A stretch of DNA of 64,000 nucleotides from JBBSDP01 sp963754335 (GTDB lineage Bacteria > Planctomycetota > Phycisphaerae > Tepidisphaerales > Tepidisphaeraceae): assembly GCA_963754335.1 (NCBI GenBank), contig CAVWFQ010000007.1:143246-207245 (forward strand). The letters are read 5' to 3'. How positions within the stretch are numbered: position 1 is the stretch's first letter; each line of letters opens with the position of its first letter. The notes below the pieces were generated by a model. It was not told where the DNA came from and made no database searches. It was given only the letters and a program-made list of their open reading frames with translations. Shown piece by piece: positions 19,196 to 29,473 of this stretch. The translations under genes and the position numbers were made by a program.

Positions 19196-21596
19196 ATGCA
19201 AATACAAAAAATGATTCGGAAAACGCGGGCGGTGGGTGGATGGCTTGCGGTGGCGCTGCTGTTGTGTGGAGGAGTGCTGAAGGCGGCTCCGACGGCTGCA
19301 ACCCCGGGCGCCGGCCAGAAAGGCTTCGACGTCGACGAAAGCAGGTCGTTGCCGGTTTCGGATACCGCGCCGCCGAGCAACGCGGCGCTGTTTGTCGGGG
19401 TGAACAAATTCACAGTCGATGACGGGCTTCGATCGCTGCAGTTCGCCGTGGACGATGCCATTGCCCAGGCGAATTTGTTCGTCCTGGAACTGAAGCTGGT
19501 GACGGCGGCCAATTGTTATCTGGCCATATCCGGCGATCCCTCCAGCGACGAATCGAAACGCCAACTGGGCGAACTGACCAAGGCAGGCGTACACGTCGTT
19601 ACCGCGGAGCGAACGCATATTCTGCATGCGCTCCTGACCGTGAAGGACCTGGGGCATTCATCGGCGGACATCGTTATCGTTTCGATCAGCAGTCATGGCT
19701 TTGAGGACAAAGCGACGGCCTATGCCATGCCGCAAGACGGAATGCGCGGCATGCTGGCGGATTCGGCGCTGAGCGTCACTTCGATGGAGCAGAAGCTGTC
19801 GGAGTCCAAAGCGGGCAAACGCCTGTTGCTGATCGATGCATGCCGTGAAAAAGCCTCCTCCGACGGTAAAGGCGCCGATACGCTCATGACCGACGCCTTT
19901 CATAAGGCGCTGGTGGAAGCGCAAGGCCAGGCGGTTCTGGCCTCCTGCGACAGAGGACAAGTCAGCTATGAAACGCCCGATTTTCACCATGGCGTATTCA
20001 CCTACTATCTGCTCCAGGCGCTGCACGGTCAGGCCACGGCTAACAGCCAGGGATTCATCACGCTGGGAATTGTAAGTGATTACGTGGCGAAGGGCGTGGC
20101 GGACTGGGTGCTCCGGAACAAGCAGGGAAACGCCGCGATACAGAAGCCGTGGTTTGAGGGACCCAAGGACGCACAGGAAATTCCTCTGGCGATCGATCCG
20201 GGACAACACAAGAAGGAGGCGGAGCGAGTTGAGACGCTGAAACAACTGCTCGTCGGCGGCAAGATCACCGGAACGCAACTCGATGAAGGCAGGGGGTTGC
20301 TGACGGCGCAAGAAGGTTTAGACGATAGTGGGCGTCAGCGCGCAAGATTTATGAGGACCTTGCCGACGGACGTTTGACGCCGGAATATCTCCAGAAGGAG
20401 CTCGATTCCGTCAAGCCCGCATTGCCCGCACCCGCTCCGAAGCCTGCGGTGGCGGTTGCTGAAGAGCCGACGAAGAACCCGACTCCGGCCACCGGGCCTT
20501 CGACGCCCGCCGTCCAGACACCGGTCCAGCCGGCTGCTCAGAATCCTCCAAAAGTCGCGCTGGTTCAAAGCTCTCCGAATTCCACTAACAATGTCGCGCC
20601 CCCTGGCACGACTTCATTCGCAAACCCGCGTTCGGTGGTGAACTCGACCCCGCCGCCAGACGTGCAGCAAATGCCCCCGGATGGCCAACAACCGCCTCCA
20701 GGTGGAGATGCAGCACAGGCGCCGACTGTCAATTTTGTCTATTTCCACGATCAGCTCGCGCCTGGGGCACGTGGGTTCAGATAGGGGGTATTAACTACTG
20801 GCGTCCACAGAATGCCATCGCGGCAAATCCCGACTGGCGTCCCTATTACGATAACGGACAATGGACACAAACGGAAAACGGGCTCTATTGGCAGTCCGAT
20901 TATTCCTGGGGAGACATCCCTTTTCACTACGGCCGCTGGATTCGAGACCCCAATCTGGGTTGGCTCTGGGCCCCGGATTACACCTGGGGTCCGGCATGGG
21001 TCTTTTGGCGCCACGCTGAGACGGATCAAAGTATCGGTTGGGCCCCTTTGCCGGTGGGAGCAGGTTTTAACGATGGGGGGGTATTGGTTTTTAACGGGGC
21101 AGTCGTGGCCGTAGATTATGATTTTGGCTTACAGGATGAGTCGTTTACGTTCATCAGTTACGACCACTTTCATGAAAGATTCTTCCGATTGAGGACCAGA
21201 GAATATCGATTTCACGTCGATCGCGTTCACCGGAGTGAGTACTTTCATCGAAGCGTGATCAGAAATGATTTTCGCAGAGACGAGCACGGCAGGTTTGTCA
21301 ACGAAGGAATAGGGCGCGATCGGATGGCGCACGTGACCAAGGTGGAAAAGGCGAGTTTCCAGGAACGGCATCCCGTTGGAAATCGAGAGGAACTGGCCAG
21401 GCATTCGGGCGCAACCGCCACACCGCGGGCGGGACAACCGGCCAAGGCGGCGGAGCCGGTCAGCAAAGTATTTCGGCCGCCAGCGCCGGCGCGGGCAACG
21501 CCGGCCCATGGCGAACCGGCGCATGGGGCACCGGCTCCGCATGCAACCCCGGCCGCCGCGGCGCCCGCTCCGCAAACACCCAAACGATCAAGATAG
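19196..21596 (+). CDS. Secreted caspase-like protein fused through a Pro-rich linker to a YXWGXW/DUF6600-like domain, two frameshifts
   Basis: ATG 19196 starts a signal peptide (RAVGGWLAVALLLCGGVLKA). The caspase-like domain has ALFVGVNKF, His167 in IVSISSHGFED and Cys216 in LLIDACREK. A frame change near 20338 restores RKIYEDLADGRLTPEYLQ, then about 110 residues of Pro/Ala-rich linker follow. A second change near 20764 (one base lost in a T/G run) restores the Trp-rich domain: HYGRWIRDP, LGWLWAPDYTWGPAW and IGWAPLP, then a basic and Pro-rich tail. Repaired length is about 800 residues. Each half alone is recognisable; their fusion is supported only after repair. The Trp-rich domain type is found in exported bacterial proteins of unknown role. 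Confidence 0.72.
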
Positions 21597-21715
21597 TCCG
21601 ATCGCGGTCAGCGGCCTGACGTGCCGTTTTGCGACGTGGCAAAGCTCGGATGGGCTTTGTCTGACGTGACGAGGCTGTTGGAGAATCTGACAACAACTGG
21701 AAAGTGAGGAGCTCT

Positions 21716-22319
21716 ATGCGTATCCAAAATCATAAGACTTGTGCGGCACTTTTATCCCTGGCCTTCCTGGCGCCCACCGGCTGCAATACTACAACTGGCG
21801 CATTGTCGGGCGCCGGCATCGGCGCCGGCATCGGCGCGCTGGTCGCCCGGAAAAATCCCCTCGCCGGCGCAGCGATCGGCGCAGGGAGTCGGGGCTCTGG
21901 CCGGTGGGATCATTGGCCATATCAACGAAGAGCAGAGGGAAAAATTACAGCAGCAATCGCCGCAGACGTTGAAAACGATCCAGCATAACGATCAGGTGGC
22001 CGCTGCCGCCCAGCCAAACAACGCCGGCGGCGCCGGCACCCCTGCAAGTCCACCGCCCGCCAACAATCCCGCTCCTTCCAACAACCCCAGCGTCGCCTCC
22101 AACCCGCCGCCGGCCGCTGCTCCGGACAAGCCCATCCCGCTTGGGGTAGACGACATCAAGGCCATGTCATCGTCGGGCATTAAAGAAGACGTGATCTGTG
22201 GTGCGATTACGGAGTCCCAGGCGGTTTATCACCCGCAGGACATCGCCGCAGTGCAAAGTGCCACTCCCCCCATTGATCCCAAGGTCATCGACTGCATGAA
22301 GCAGCACGCAACTTCGTAG
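21716..22319 (+). CDS. Glycine-zipper lipoprotein, one frameshift
   Basis: ATG 21716 follows GAGGAG. The lipobox is FLAPTGC. Residues 30-70 are a glycine zipper (GAGIGAGIGALVARKNPLAG), broken by an inserted A near 21888 and continuing in frame two as VGALAGGIIGHINEEQREKL. A Pro/Asn-rich linker and a C-terminal domain follow, with VDDIKAMSSSGIKEDVIC and CMKQHATS. Glycine-zipper lipoproteins insert into or brace the outer membrane. The C-terminal domain is like those appended to such proteins in planctomycetes. A paralogue follows directly. Length after repair about 200 residues. Confidence 0.78.
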
Positions 22320-22381
22320 GTTCAAATTTCCACGATCTATCAGCCGGGTTGAACGTGGAAACGGTCGGAAGTGAGGACTCA

Positions 22382-22901
22382 ATGCGCCCCCCAAAAACGT
22401 TTATGCAGCACTCTTATCGCTGCTCCTCATAGCGGGCTCGGGCTGTGCCACAATCAATTCGGTCGTCGAGCGGGGGAAGGAGGCAACGCAAAAATGGATC
22501 GCTGGCGTCAATGACGCGCAGAGGCAGATGCTCGCGCAACTGTCACCACAAACGTATCAGAAGATGCAGCACAATGATGCGGTTGCCTCCGCCGCAACGC
22601 CTGACAACTCCAGCGGTCCCAACCCTGCCAATTCCGCGCCGCTAAAAATGGCAATCCTCAGAACAACACCCGCGTCGCCACCAACTCAACCCCCGCGGCG
22701 AATGCCGAAAAGCCTGACCCGCTTGGAGTGGACGACATCAAAGCAATGGCATCGTCGGGCATTAAAGAGGACGTGATCTGTGATGAGATAACCAAGTCAC
22801 AGGCGGTTTATCGCCCTGCGGACATTGCCGCCGCGCAAAGCGCGACGCCTCCCATTGATCCAAAGGTCGTCGATTGCATGAAGCAGCACGCAAGCTCTTA
22901 A
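22382..22901 (+). CDS. Short lipoprotein paralogue of the preceding gene, two frameshifts
   Basis: From ATG 22382 the first codons reach a frame break near 22392 in an A-run, after which the signal YAALLSLLLIAGSGC with a lipobox is read. The protein lacks the glycine zipper of its neighbour but keeps QMLAQLSPQTYQKMQHNDAV. After a second break near 22660 it shows the same C-terminal domain (VDDIKAMASSGIKEDVIC, IDPKVVDCMKQHASS). It therefore appears to be a tandem duplicate that has lost or never had the zipper. The function is unknown; an envelope role next to the caspase is inferred from position only. Confidence 0.7.
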
Positions 22902-23098
22902 ATTCGAGACTCAGCAAAGGGACTGTGCGCCCGATGGGCGTCGGAGCAGCGTTCGTCGAGAATCAACCCGAACTCCATATTTTTTGTCCAAATTTTGAGT
23001 GTCGTGTCCCTTTACTAACTGTACCGGTGGTATCTGACCGCCGGATCGGATCGCTCTGGCAGGCGACCGCGCAATTCGTTCTTATTTGGAGGCGGATC

Positions 23099-23937
23099 TT
23101 GAGACTTGATACAACACGTTTTGGCTTAGGCGCTTCGTTGGAATGCCGTGGATTGGCCGCTTTAGTTCTCGGGTTAGTGCTCTGTGCGGCCTCGGTTGCC
23201 AGCGCGGATGTCATCAGCTTGAATTTCGACAGCGGGCAGGACGGAGGTGTCCCCGGCGGCCCTGCCGCTACCTTTCCATTAGCGCCGACTGATCTTGCCG
23301 GCTTTGTTCATGTCGGAAATTGGAATAATCTCGCAACGAATGTGGGCGCGTCGGCAACTTTGGTGAATCAGGCCGGCGCCGTGGTGCCCGGAGCTTCGGT
23401 CACCTACACCAGCAATGGAACGTATGCCACGAATACCAACCCCGCCACCAGCGGCGATTACGATATGATGCACGCCGGGTTGGACGAGGCGGGGATTTCC
23501 CTCCCTCATCCCCCAATGGACCGTCGAATACCGGCTCGGTGACAGTCACATTGCCTGTCTCGCTGTCGTCGAACTACCAGGTTTACGCCTATTTCGATGC
23601 CATCACGAACAATGGAGCGGTCGTCGCCGGCTACTCAATTGGCGGTCAGACTTACTGGACGCAGGATACGGCCAGCTTCGCCGGAACATACGTCCCGGCC
23701 ACCGGAACAACCGAGGCGGCGGCAACTCAGGGAAGCAATTACGCGCATTTCACCGGTTTGAGCGGCACGAGCTTTACGCTCACCCTCACCCCCGGCGGGA
23801 TTGTTCCCCCGTCTCCGGACACGAATTTCCGTGCAGAATTGATGGGGATTCAGATCGTAACACCCGAGCCGACTTCGGTAGCGATCCTCGGCGTGGGCGC
23901 GTTGGGCATCCTGAAACGGACTCGTCGTCCGGCCTGA
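23099..23937 (+). CDS. PEP-CTERM sorted secreted protein, one frameshift
   Basis: The likely start is TTG 23099, 6 bases after a good GGAGG site, giving a signal peptide (RGLAALVLGLVLCAASVASA). The body is a beta-rich Gly/Thr/Asn domain. A break near 23510 separates DYDMMHAGLDEAG from NTGSVTVTLPVSLSS. The C-terminus has the exosortase sorting signal: PEPTSVAILGVGALGILKRT, with PEP, a hydrophobic helix and a basic end. Such proteins are exported and processed by an exosortase and often carry a biofilm-matrix role. The exosortase gene is not in this window. Confidence 0.8.
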
Positions 23938-24006
23938 GGGTCATTGAGATCTTCTGCTTGCGGTGTCTTAGAGGAAATGCTTCCAAATCATTCTTAGAGG
24001 TGTCGG

Positions 24007-24424
24007 ATGAAACGATTGAGTGCGGTCACTCGTCCTTCACCCGCCAAATGACGCGGACTTGACGGATCTTCGATTCACCGCTCCGTCGAATCTAACTCTC
24101 ACCAATATCTCGGCGACCTTTGCCGCGGCTGACACCGGTGGAACGACCACGGATGTACACGTTCAAGTCAACGGTGCGTCGATTTTCGACTCCTCCGTCA
24201 GCGCGGCATACCCCGGCGGAACGACCAGTGTTTCCGATGGGCCATTCACATTGTCCGCCGGCCAGACCGTGGATTTTCTCGTCGGCTATGGAAGTAACCA
24301 AACCTATTTCAATGACGGAACTTCACTCACGGCGTCGATTACCGCTACACCTGAGCCGACGAGCTTGGCGTTTGCGGGTTTTGGCGCCCTTGGACTGCTC
24401 GCATGACGCCAGCGCAAGGCGTAA
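24007..24424 (+). pseudogene. Truncated PEP-CTERM protein gene with an in-frame stop in the sorting signal
   Basis: ATG 24007 follows TTAGAGGTGTCGG and begins a signal-like start (MKRLSAVTR), but within ten codons the frame must change to reach TDLRFTAPSNLTLTNISATF and a beta-rich body. The signal hydrophobic core is missing, suggesting an internal deletion. The sorting signal PEPTSLAFAGFGALGLLA ends at TGA 24404-24406; the in-frame codons immediately after it encode RQRKA and a TAA at 24422-24424, as if a CGA Arg codon had become TGA. Either the gene is decaying or several sequence errors coincide. Confidence 0.6.
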
Positions 24425-24452
24425 ACAGTTTCGCGACCAAAATAATTATCCT

Positions 24453-24480
24453 CCAAAATGCCGGCAGACCGGCATTTTGG
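24453..24480. terminator. Strong hairpin after the PEP-CTERM genes
   Basis: A perfect 12-bp stem (CCAAAATGCCGG with CCGGCATTTTGG) with a 4-base loop. On the plus strand the right arm itself contains TTTT but no long T-run follows. It lies 29 bp after the last possible stop of the PEP-CTERM gene. Confidence 0.7.
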
Positions 24481-24662
24481 CGTTTGGATCGAACCCTGCG
24501 CCATACTGGCCACGTATGATTTCGGTGAAGCAGTCGATCGTCGAAGCGTATCGAAACTCATGTGAATGTTGTCCAAACCGTTAAGTTTGCGTCCCTTTAC
24601 TTGCTGGATCGTTATCAATTCAAATGGCACAACAGCGGCAGATGCGACGCTGCTCAAATCCG

Positions 24663-27362
24663 ATGAACCGGTGCCTTCTGACCACGCTCTTTGTCGCTGT
24701 CACGGGCATCTGCGCCGCTGCCCAGCCTCCAAAACCAATTCATGACCCCGCCGGCGACCGCGCCACCTATTGGGCGGTTCAGCCGATACGAATCCCCACG
24801 CCGCCGACAGTGAAGCGGACCGGGTGGGTTCGCAATCCCATCGATTCGTTCGTCCTGGCGAAGCTCGAAGAGAAAGGGCTCTCGCCCAATCCCGAGGCCG
24901 ACCGCCGAACTTTGATCCGTCGGCTTAGCTTCGACCTGCTGGGGCTCCCACCCACCCCCGAGGAATCTCAGGCCTTCGTGACCGACCCGGCTCCCGATGC
25001 CTATGAAAAACTGGTCCAGCGACTCCTCGCCTCGCCGCACTACGGCGAACACTGGGCGCGCCACTGGCTTGACGTGGCCCACTACGCCGACACTAACGGT
25101 TTCGAGCGCGACGGCACCCGTGACAATGCGTGGCCTTACCGCGATTACGTGATCCGCTCGCTGAACAGCGACAAGCCTTACGATCAGTTCCTCCGCGAGC
25201 AGATCGCCGGCGACTATATTTCTCCAAACGACCCCGATTCGGTTGTCGCCACCGGGTTCCTCGCCGCCGGTCCCTGGGATCTTGTTGGCAATGTCGAGGC
25301 GCGGAGCGACGTCTTCAAACGAGCCGCCCGTGCGGGCGATCTTGACGACATGGCCACCGAGGTCATTACCGCCAGCGTCGGCCTGACGATCAACTGCGCC
25401 CGTTGTCACGACCACAAGCTCGACCCGATCACCCAGAAGGATTACTACCGGCTGATGTCGGTCTTTGCCGGCCTCCACCGCGGCGATCGCGACGCTAGCG
25501 CCGCCCAGGTTGCGCGACTGACTAAGCAAAAGACGGCGGCCGAACAACAGATCCGCTCGTTGTCACGACAGATCGATCAGCTCGCGGAGAGCGCCGGTGC
25601 TTCTTGCGGACGTTGTCGCCGGCGGGGATGGCCACGGCGCTGCGCCGCGCGATCGCGGGCTCGATGTCGTTACCGGAAAATGGGCGAACGGCCAGGTCGC
25701 GATCGTCGATCACGTCCCGGTCAACAAGCTCGTCAAACCCGATTCGCCGTATATCGATTCGATTGCGATCCCCGACGGTGGACCCGACGGCGCTACGCCG
25801 GTGCCGGTCAGTTCCACCGGCGTTACCGCCTTCCTGCCTCACACCGCCGACATGACCTGGGACTTCATCCAACCGGGCCCGGTGAAGAGCCAGGACACGA
25901 GCAAACTGGACGAGATCGATTATTCGTCCCCGGGCCACACCATGATCGGGCTGCATGCCAACAAGCTGATCACATTCGATCTGGCGGCGGTGCGCGGAGC
26001 CAATTCCGGCTGGTCGGCGCTGCGCTTTCGAGCCGTCGCGGGTTATGGAGGAATCGGGCAGGGAAGCGCTGATTTTTTCGTATTGGTCGACGGTAAGCCG
26101 CGGGCCAGCGCCAGAGCCATTACGCACGATCGTGGCGGCTTCAATCTCGATATTCCCCTCAGCCCCGGCGATCGCTTCCTCACGCTCGTCGCCACCGACG
26201 GGGGGAATGGCATTGCCTACGACCAGATCTTTTTCGGCGATCCCGTTCTCACCTCCGACGGCCCGCCATCACAGCTCGATACGAATGCGCAGAATCGACT
26301 CGCCCAGTTGCGGGGAGAAAAATCTGTGGCCGAGGCCGCGCTCCGATCGCAGGCGGCGCCCGTGCGCGTCTACGCGGTAACGTCGGAGATGCCCGCCCCC
26401 GGCCACATCTTCAAACGTGGCGACCCGGAGTCTCCGCAGGAGGAAGTCACCCCCGGCGCCATCGCCTGGGTGAGCGAGCTCTCGCCGGACCTGGGGGATC
26501 AGAAGACGCCGGAAGGGGCTCGACGCGCGGCACTTGCGGCATGGGTGACGGATGTGCGCAATCCGCTGACGCGCCGCGTCATCGTCAATCGCCTCTGGCA
26601 CTACCATTTCGGGCAGGGGATCGTCACGACCCCCAGTGATTTTGGACATGGAGGCGATCGCCCTTCGCATCCGGAATTGCTCGACTGGCTCGCCGATGAA
26701 TTGCTTCAGCGTGGCTGGTCTCTCAAGGCGATGCAGCGCCTGATCGTTTTGAGCAGCACCTATCGCCAGTCGTCGGCTTCCAATCCGTCTGCCGTCGCCA
26801 TGGATGCCCAGGACCGGTTGCTGTGGCGCGTCAATCCGCATCGGCTCGAAGCCGAGGAAATGCGCGATGCCATCCTTTTCACGAGCGGGAAGCTCGATCT
26901 CACCGCCGGCGGACCGGGCTATAAGGATTTTGAGTACGAAGACGGCTACGCGCCGATCTACCGCTACACCGCGGCTGCCGCTGATCGGCCGGAAACGTGG
27001 CGGCGGAGTGTCTACCGTTTCGTGGTGCGCAGCACGCCGCAGCAATTTCTAACCACGCTGGATTGCCCGAATCCGTCGAATTTCACGCCTGCGCACTCGC
27101 CACCACGACCTCGCTGCAGTCGCTGGCGTTGCTCAACGACGAATTCGTGTTGAAGCAGGCGCGTTGTTTTGCCGATCGAGTTCGCGGCGAAGCGGGGGAG
27201 AACGATACGGCGGCGCAGGTCCGCCGCGCGTTTCAGATCGCGTTATCACGGGTCCCGACCGTTGATGAATCACGCGAGTCAGTCGAGTTGGTTTCGAAAA
27301 CGAATTTGTTCTACCTCTGTCGAATGCTCCTGAACGCCAACGAGTTTGCGGATATCGACTGA
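24663..27362 (+). CDS. Secreted DUF1549 / NPCBM-like / DUF1553 protein, two frame breaks
   Basis: ATG 24663 opens a signal peptide (MNRCLLTTLFVAVTGICAAA). DUF1549 shows NPIDSFVLAKLEEKGL, LLGLPPTPEESQAF, HYADTNGFERDG and the CARCHDHKLDP motif. After a break near 25590 the middle domain with DVVAGGDGHG and the pattern WSALRFRAVAGYGGIG resembles an NPCBM-type sugar-binding domain. DUF1553 follows with VRNPLTRRVIVNRLWHYHFG and LSSTYRQSS. A second break near 27060 leads into the ending LQSLALLNDEFVLKQA and FYLCRMLLNANEFADID. It lacks the N-terminal cytochrome domain of the 5487 protein. About 898 residues repaired. It is the upstream partner of the DUF1501 gene 29 bp on. Confidence 0.88.
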
Positions 27363-27390
27363 GGTCGGCCATGAAAGCGATATAGACGTA

Positions 27391-28874
27391 ATGAATCACC
27401 CGTATCCCTGCCAGCTTCGCAAGCCCGCGATCTCGCGCCGCAATTTCCTGTGGGAACTTGGCGGCGGCCTCGGTGGCGTGGCGCTCGACGGCGCTTCTTG
27501 CCGAAGGGGGATTTCTGCGATCGGCCCAGGGCGCAGGCCGCGCCGCTGTCGCTGGCCGCTCGCGCACCCCATTTTGCCCCGCGCCAAGCGGGTGATCCAG
27601 ATTTTCTGCCCCGGCGGAATCAGCCAGGTCGATACGTGGGACTACAAGCCGGAGCTGATCCGGCGCACGGCAAGCCGTTCGATCCGGGCGGCAAGCTCAC
27701 CTTTTTTGCGTCCAAACCGGGCAATTGCCAGCCCGGCTACTGGCCCTTCCATCAGTATGGCGCGAGCGGCCGTTGGATGTCGTCCCTCTTCCCGCGCCTG
27801 GCCACGTGCGTCGACGACATGGCATTCATCTACTCGATGACCAGCAAGACGGCGTTGCACGGTCCCGGCTGCTTCATGATGAATACTGGATTCATTCAGC
27901 CCGGTTTTCCCTCGATGGGCGCATGGGTGACCTACGGCCTGGGTTGCGAGACGGAAAATCTTCCGGCGTTTGTGGTCCTTCCCGATCCGCGCGGCTTGCC
28001 GCCGGGCGGGCCCGTGAACTGGGGCGCCGGATTTCTCCCGGCTATCTTGCAGGGAACGGCGATGGAAACCGCCGCCGACCGCCCGCCCATCGCCGACCTT
28101 TTCCCGCCGGCCAATGATCCCGACATCAGGCCCGATCGCGAAGCGGCGGCGCGGAGCTATTTGAAATTTCTCAACTCCGAGCACATCGCTCAGCGCCCCG
28201 GCGATAGTGCCCTGGAAGCGCGCATCGGAGCTTACGAGCTTGCCGCCCGCCTGCAGCTCAGCGCGCCGGAAGTGACCGACATGACCGGCGAGACCCGGGC
28301 CACCCGCGAGCTCTATCAACTCGATCATCAGGATGTCGGTCCCTTCGGTCGCCAGTGTCTCATGGCGCGCCGCCTGGTCGAGCGTGGCGTGCGGTTTGTC
28401 CAGATCTTCTGCGGCGCGGAAAACATGGTCCCCCAGGGTAAGCCGCGCCCCAACTGGGACTCGCACGAAGACCTGGTCCGCGATCATGGCTACTGGGGTC
28501 CGATTCTCGATGGCGGCGCTTCGGCATTGCTGAAAGATCTCAAGCAGCGCGGAATGCTCGAAGAGACGCTGGTTCTCTGCACCACCGAATTCGGCCGGCA
28601 ACCGGCGGCCCAGGATGGAAAAGGGCGCGACCACAATCCCGGCGCGTTCACCTGCTGGATGGCCGGCGGCGGAGTCCGGGGCGGGGTCGGCTATGGCAGC
28701 AGCGACGAGCTCGGCTCGCAGGCCGCCGAGAATCCGACCTACTGCTATGACCTCCACGCCACTGCGCTTCATCTGCTCGGATTGCAGCACGATAAGCTGA
28801 CCTTCTATCACAATGGAATCAAACGCCGATTGACTGATGTTCACGGGCATCTGATCCCTGAGCTGATCGCATGA
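27391..28874 (+). CDS. DUF1501 sulfatase-like protein, several frame breaks near the N-terminus
   Basis: ATG 27391 gives a Tat-type start (PAISRRNFLWELGGGLGGVA). Between about 27490 and 27670 the reading frame must change at least three times to follow the family (LLAEGGFLRSAQG, then APLSLAARAPHFAPR, then KRVIQIFCPGGISQVDTWDY, then GKPFDPGGKLTFFASKPG). From 27680 to the stop it is clean: MMNTGFIQPGFPSMGAWVTY, CTTEFGRQP, GRDHNPGAFTCWMAGGG. About 494 residues. Its stop overlaps the start of the next sigma factor by 4 bases, so the sigma factor is translated from the same message. Confidence 0.85.
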
Positions 28875-29473
28875 GCGAAGAGACGCCGCCCAAACTCCCG
28901 CCGCCTGATTCGGTATCCACGCCGGATGAGAGCGGCGGCGCGCCGCCGTCCGGCGACAGCCGGGTCGAGGTTTTCATCGATCTCTACACGAAGCACGAAG
29001 TGCGCCTGCGGGCCTTTGCCCTGTCGCTGATTCCCCGGTGGTCCGATGCGGCGGAGGTGTTTCAACAGTCGAGCCTGATCCTCTGGCGAAACTTCGAGTC
29101 CTTCGAAATCGGCACGAGCTTCTTCTCCTGGGCGTCGAAAATTGTTTACCGGCAGGCGAAGGATTTTCGAAAGAGCGCCGCGCGGCGCAACGCTCACTTC
29201 AGCGACGAAATCCTCGAGACCATCGCGTCACGGACCTCCGAGCTGGCCGAATCGCTCGACGAGCGGCAATGGGCACTCGACCAGTGTCTCGCGAAGCTCA
29301 AGCCGGAACAAAGGCAGATGCTCCGGCTGCGCTATGAGGAGGACGGCAGCGTGGAGACGGTCGCCCAGGCGATGGGCCGCACGGCCGACGCGGTCTACAA
29401 GGCGCTCGCCCGCATCCGCAAGTCCCTCTCGGATTGCGTTAACCGCGCGCTCAAGGTGCAAAGCCCCGCATGA
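28871..29473 (+). CDS. ECF sigma factor of the planctomycete FecR-linked type
   Basis: An intact 200-residue protein, coupled by 4-base overlaps to both the DUF1501 gene before it and the FecR gene after it. Region 2 includes FIDLYTKHEVRLRAFALSLI, AAEVFQQSSLILWRNF and FFSWASKIVYRQAKDFRK; region 4 includes LKPEQRQMLRLRYEEDGSV and VAQAMGRTADAVYKALARIR. In planctomycetes this sigma-FecR pairing is common beside DUF1549/DUF1501 genes. It probably controls the surrounding operon in answer to an extracytoplasmic signal carried by the FecR partner. Confidence 0.92.
   Translation: MSEETPPKLPPPDSVSTPDESGGAPPSGDSRVEVFIDLYTKHEVRLRAFALSLIPRWSDAAEVFQQSSLILWRNFESFEIGTSFFSWASKIVYRQAKDFRKSAARRNAHFSDEILETIASRTSELAESLDERQWALDQCLAKLKPEQRQMLRLRYEEDGSVETVAQAMGRTADAVYKALARIRKSLSDCVNRALKVQSPA

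Noticed and set aside
27642..28850. 402-codon minus-strand frame over the second DUF1501 gene
   Set aside because: It is a mirror frame of a strongly conserved plus-strand protein and lacks a start signal.
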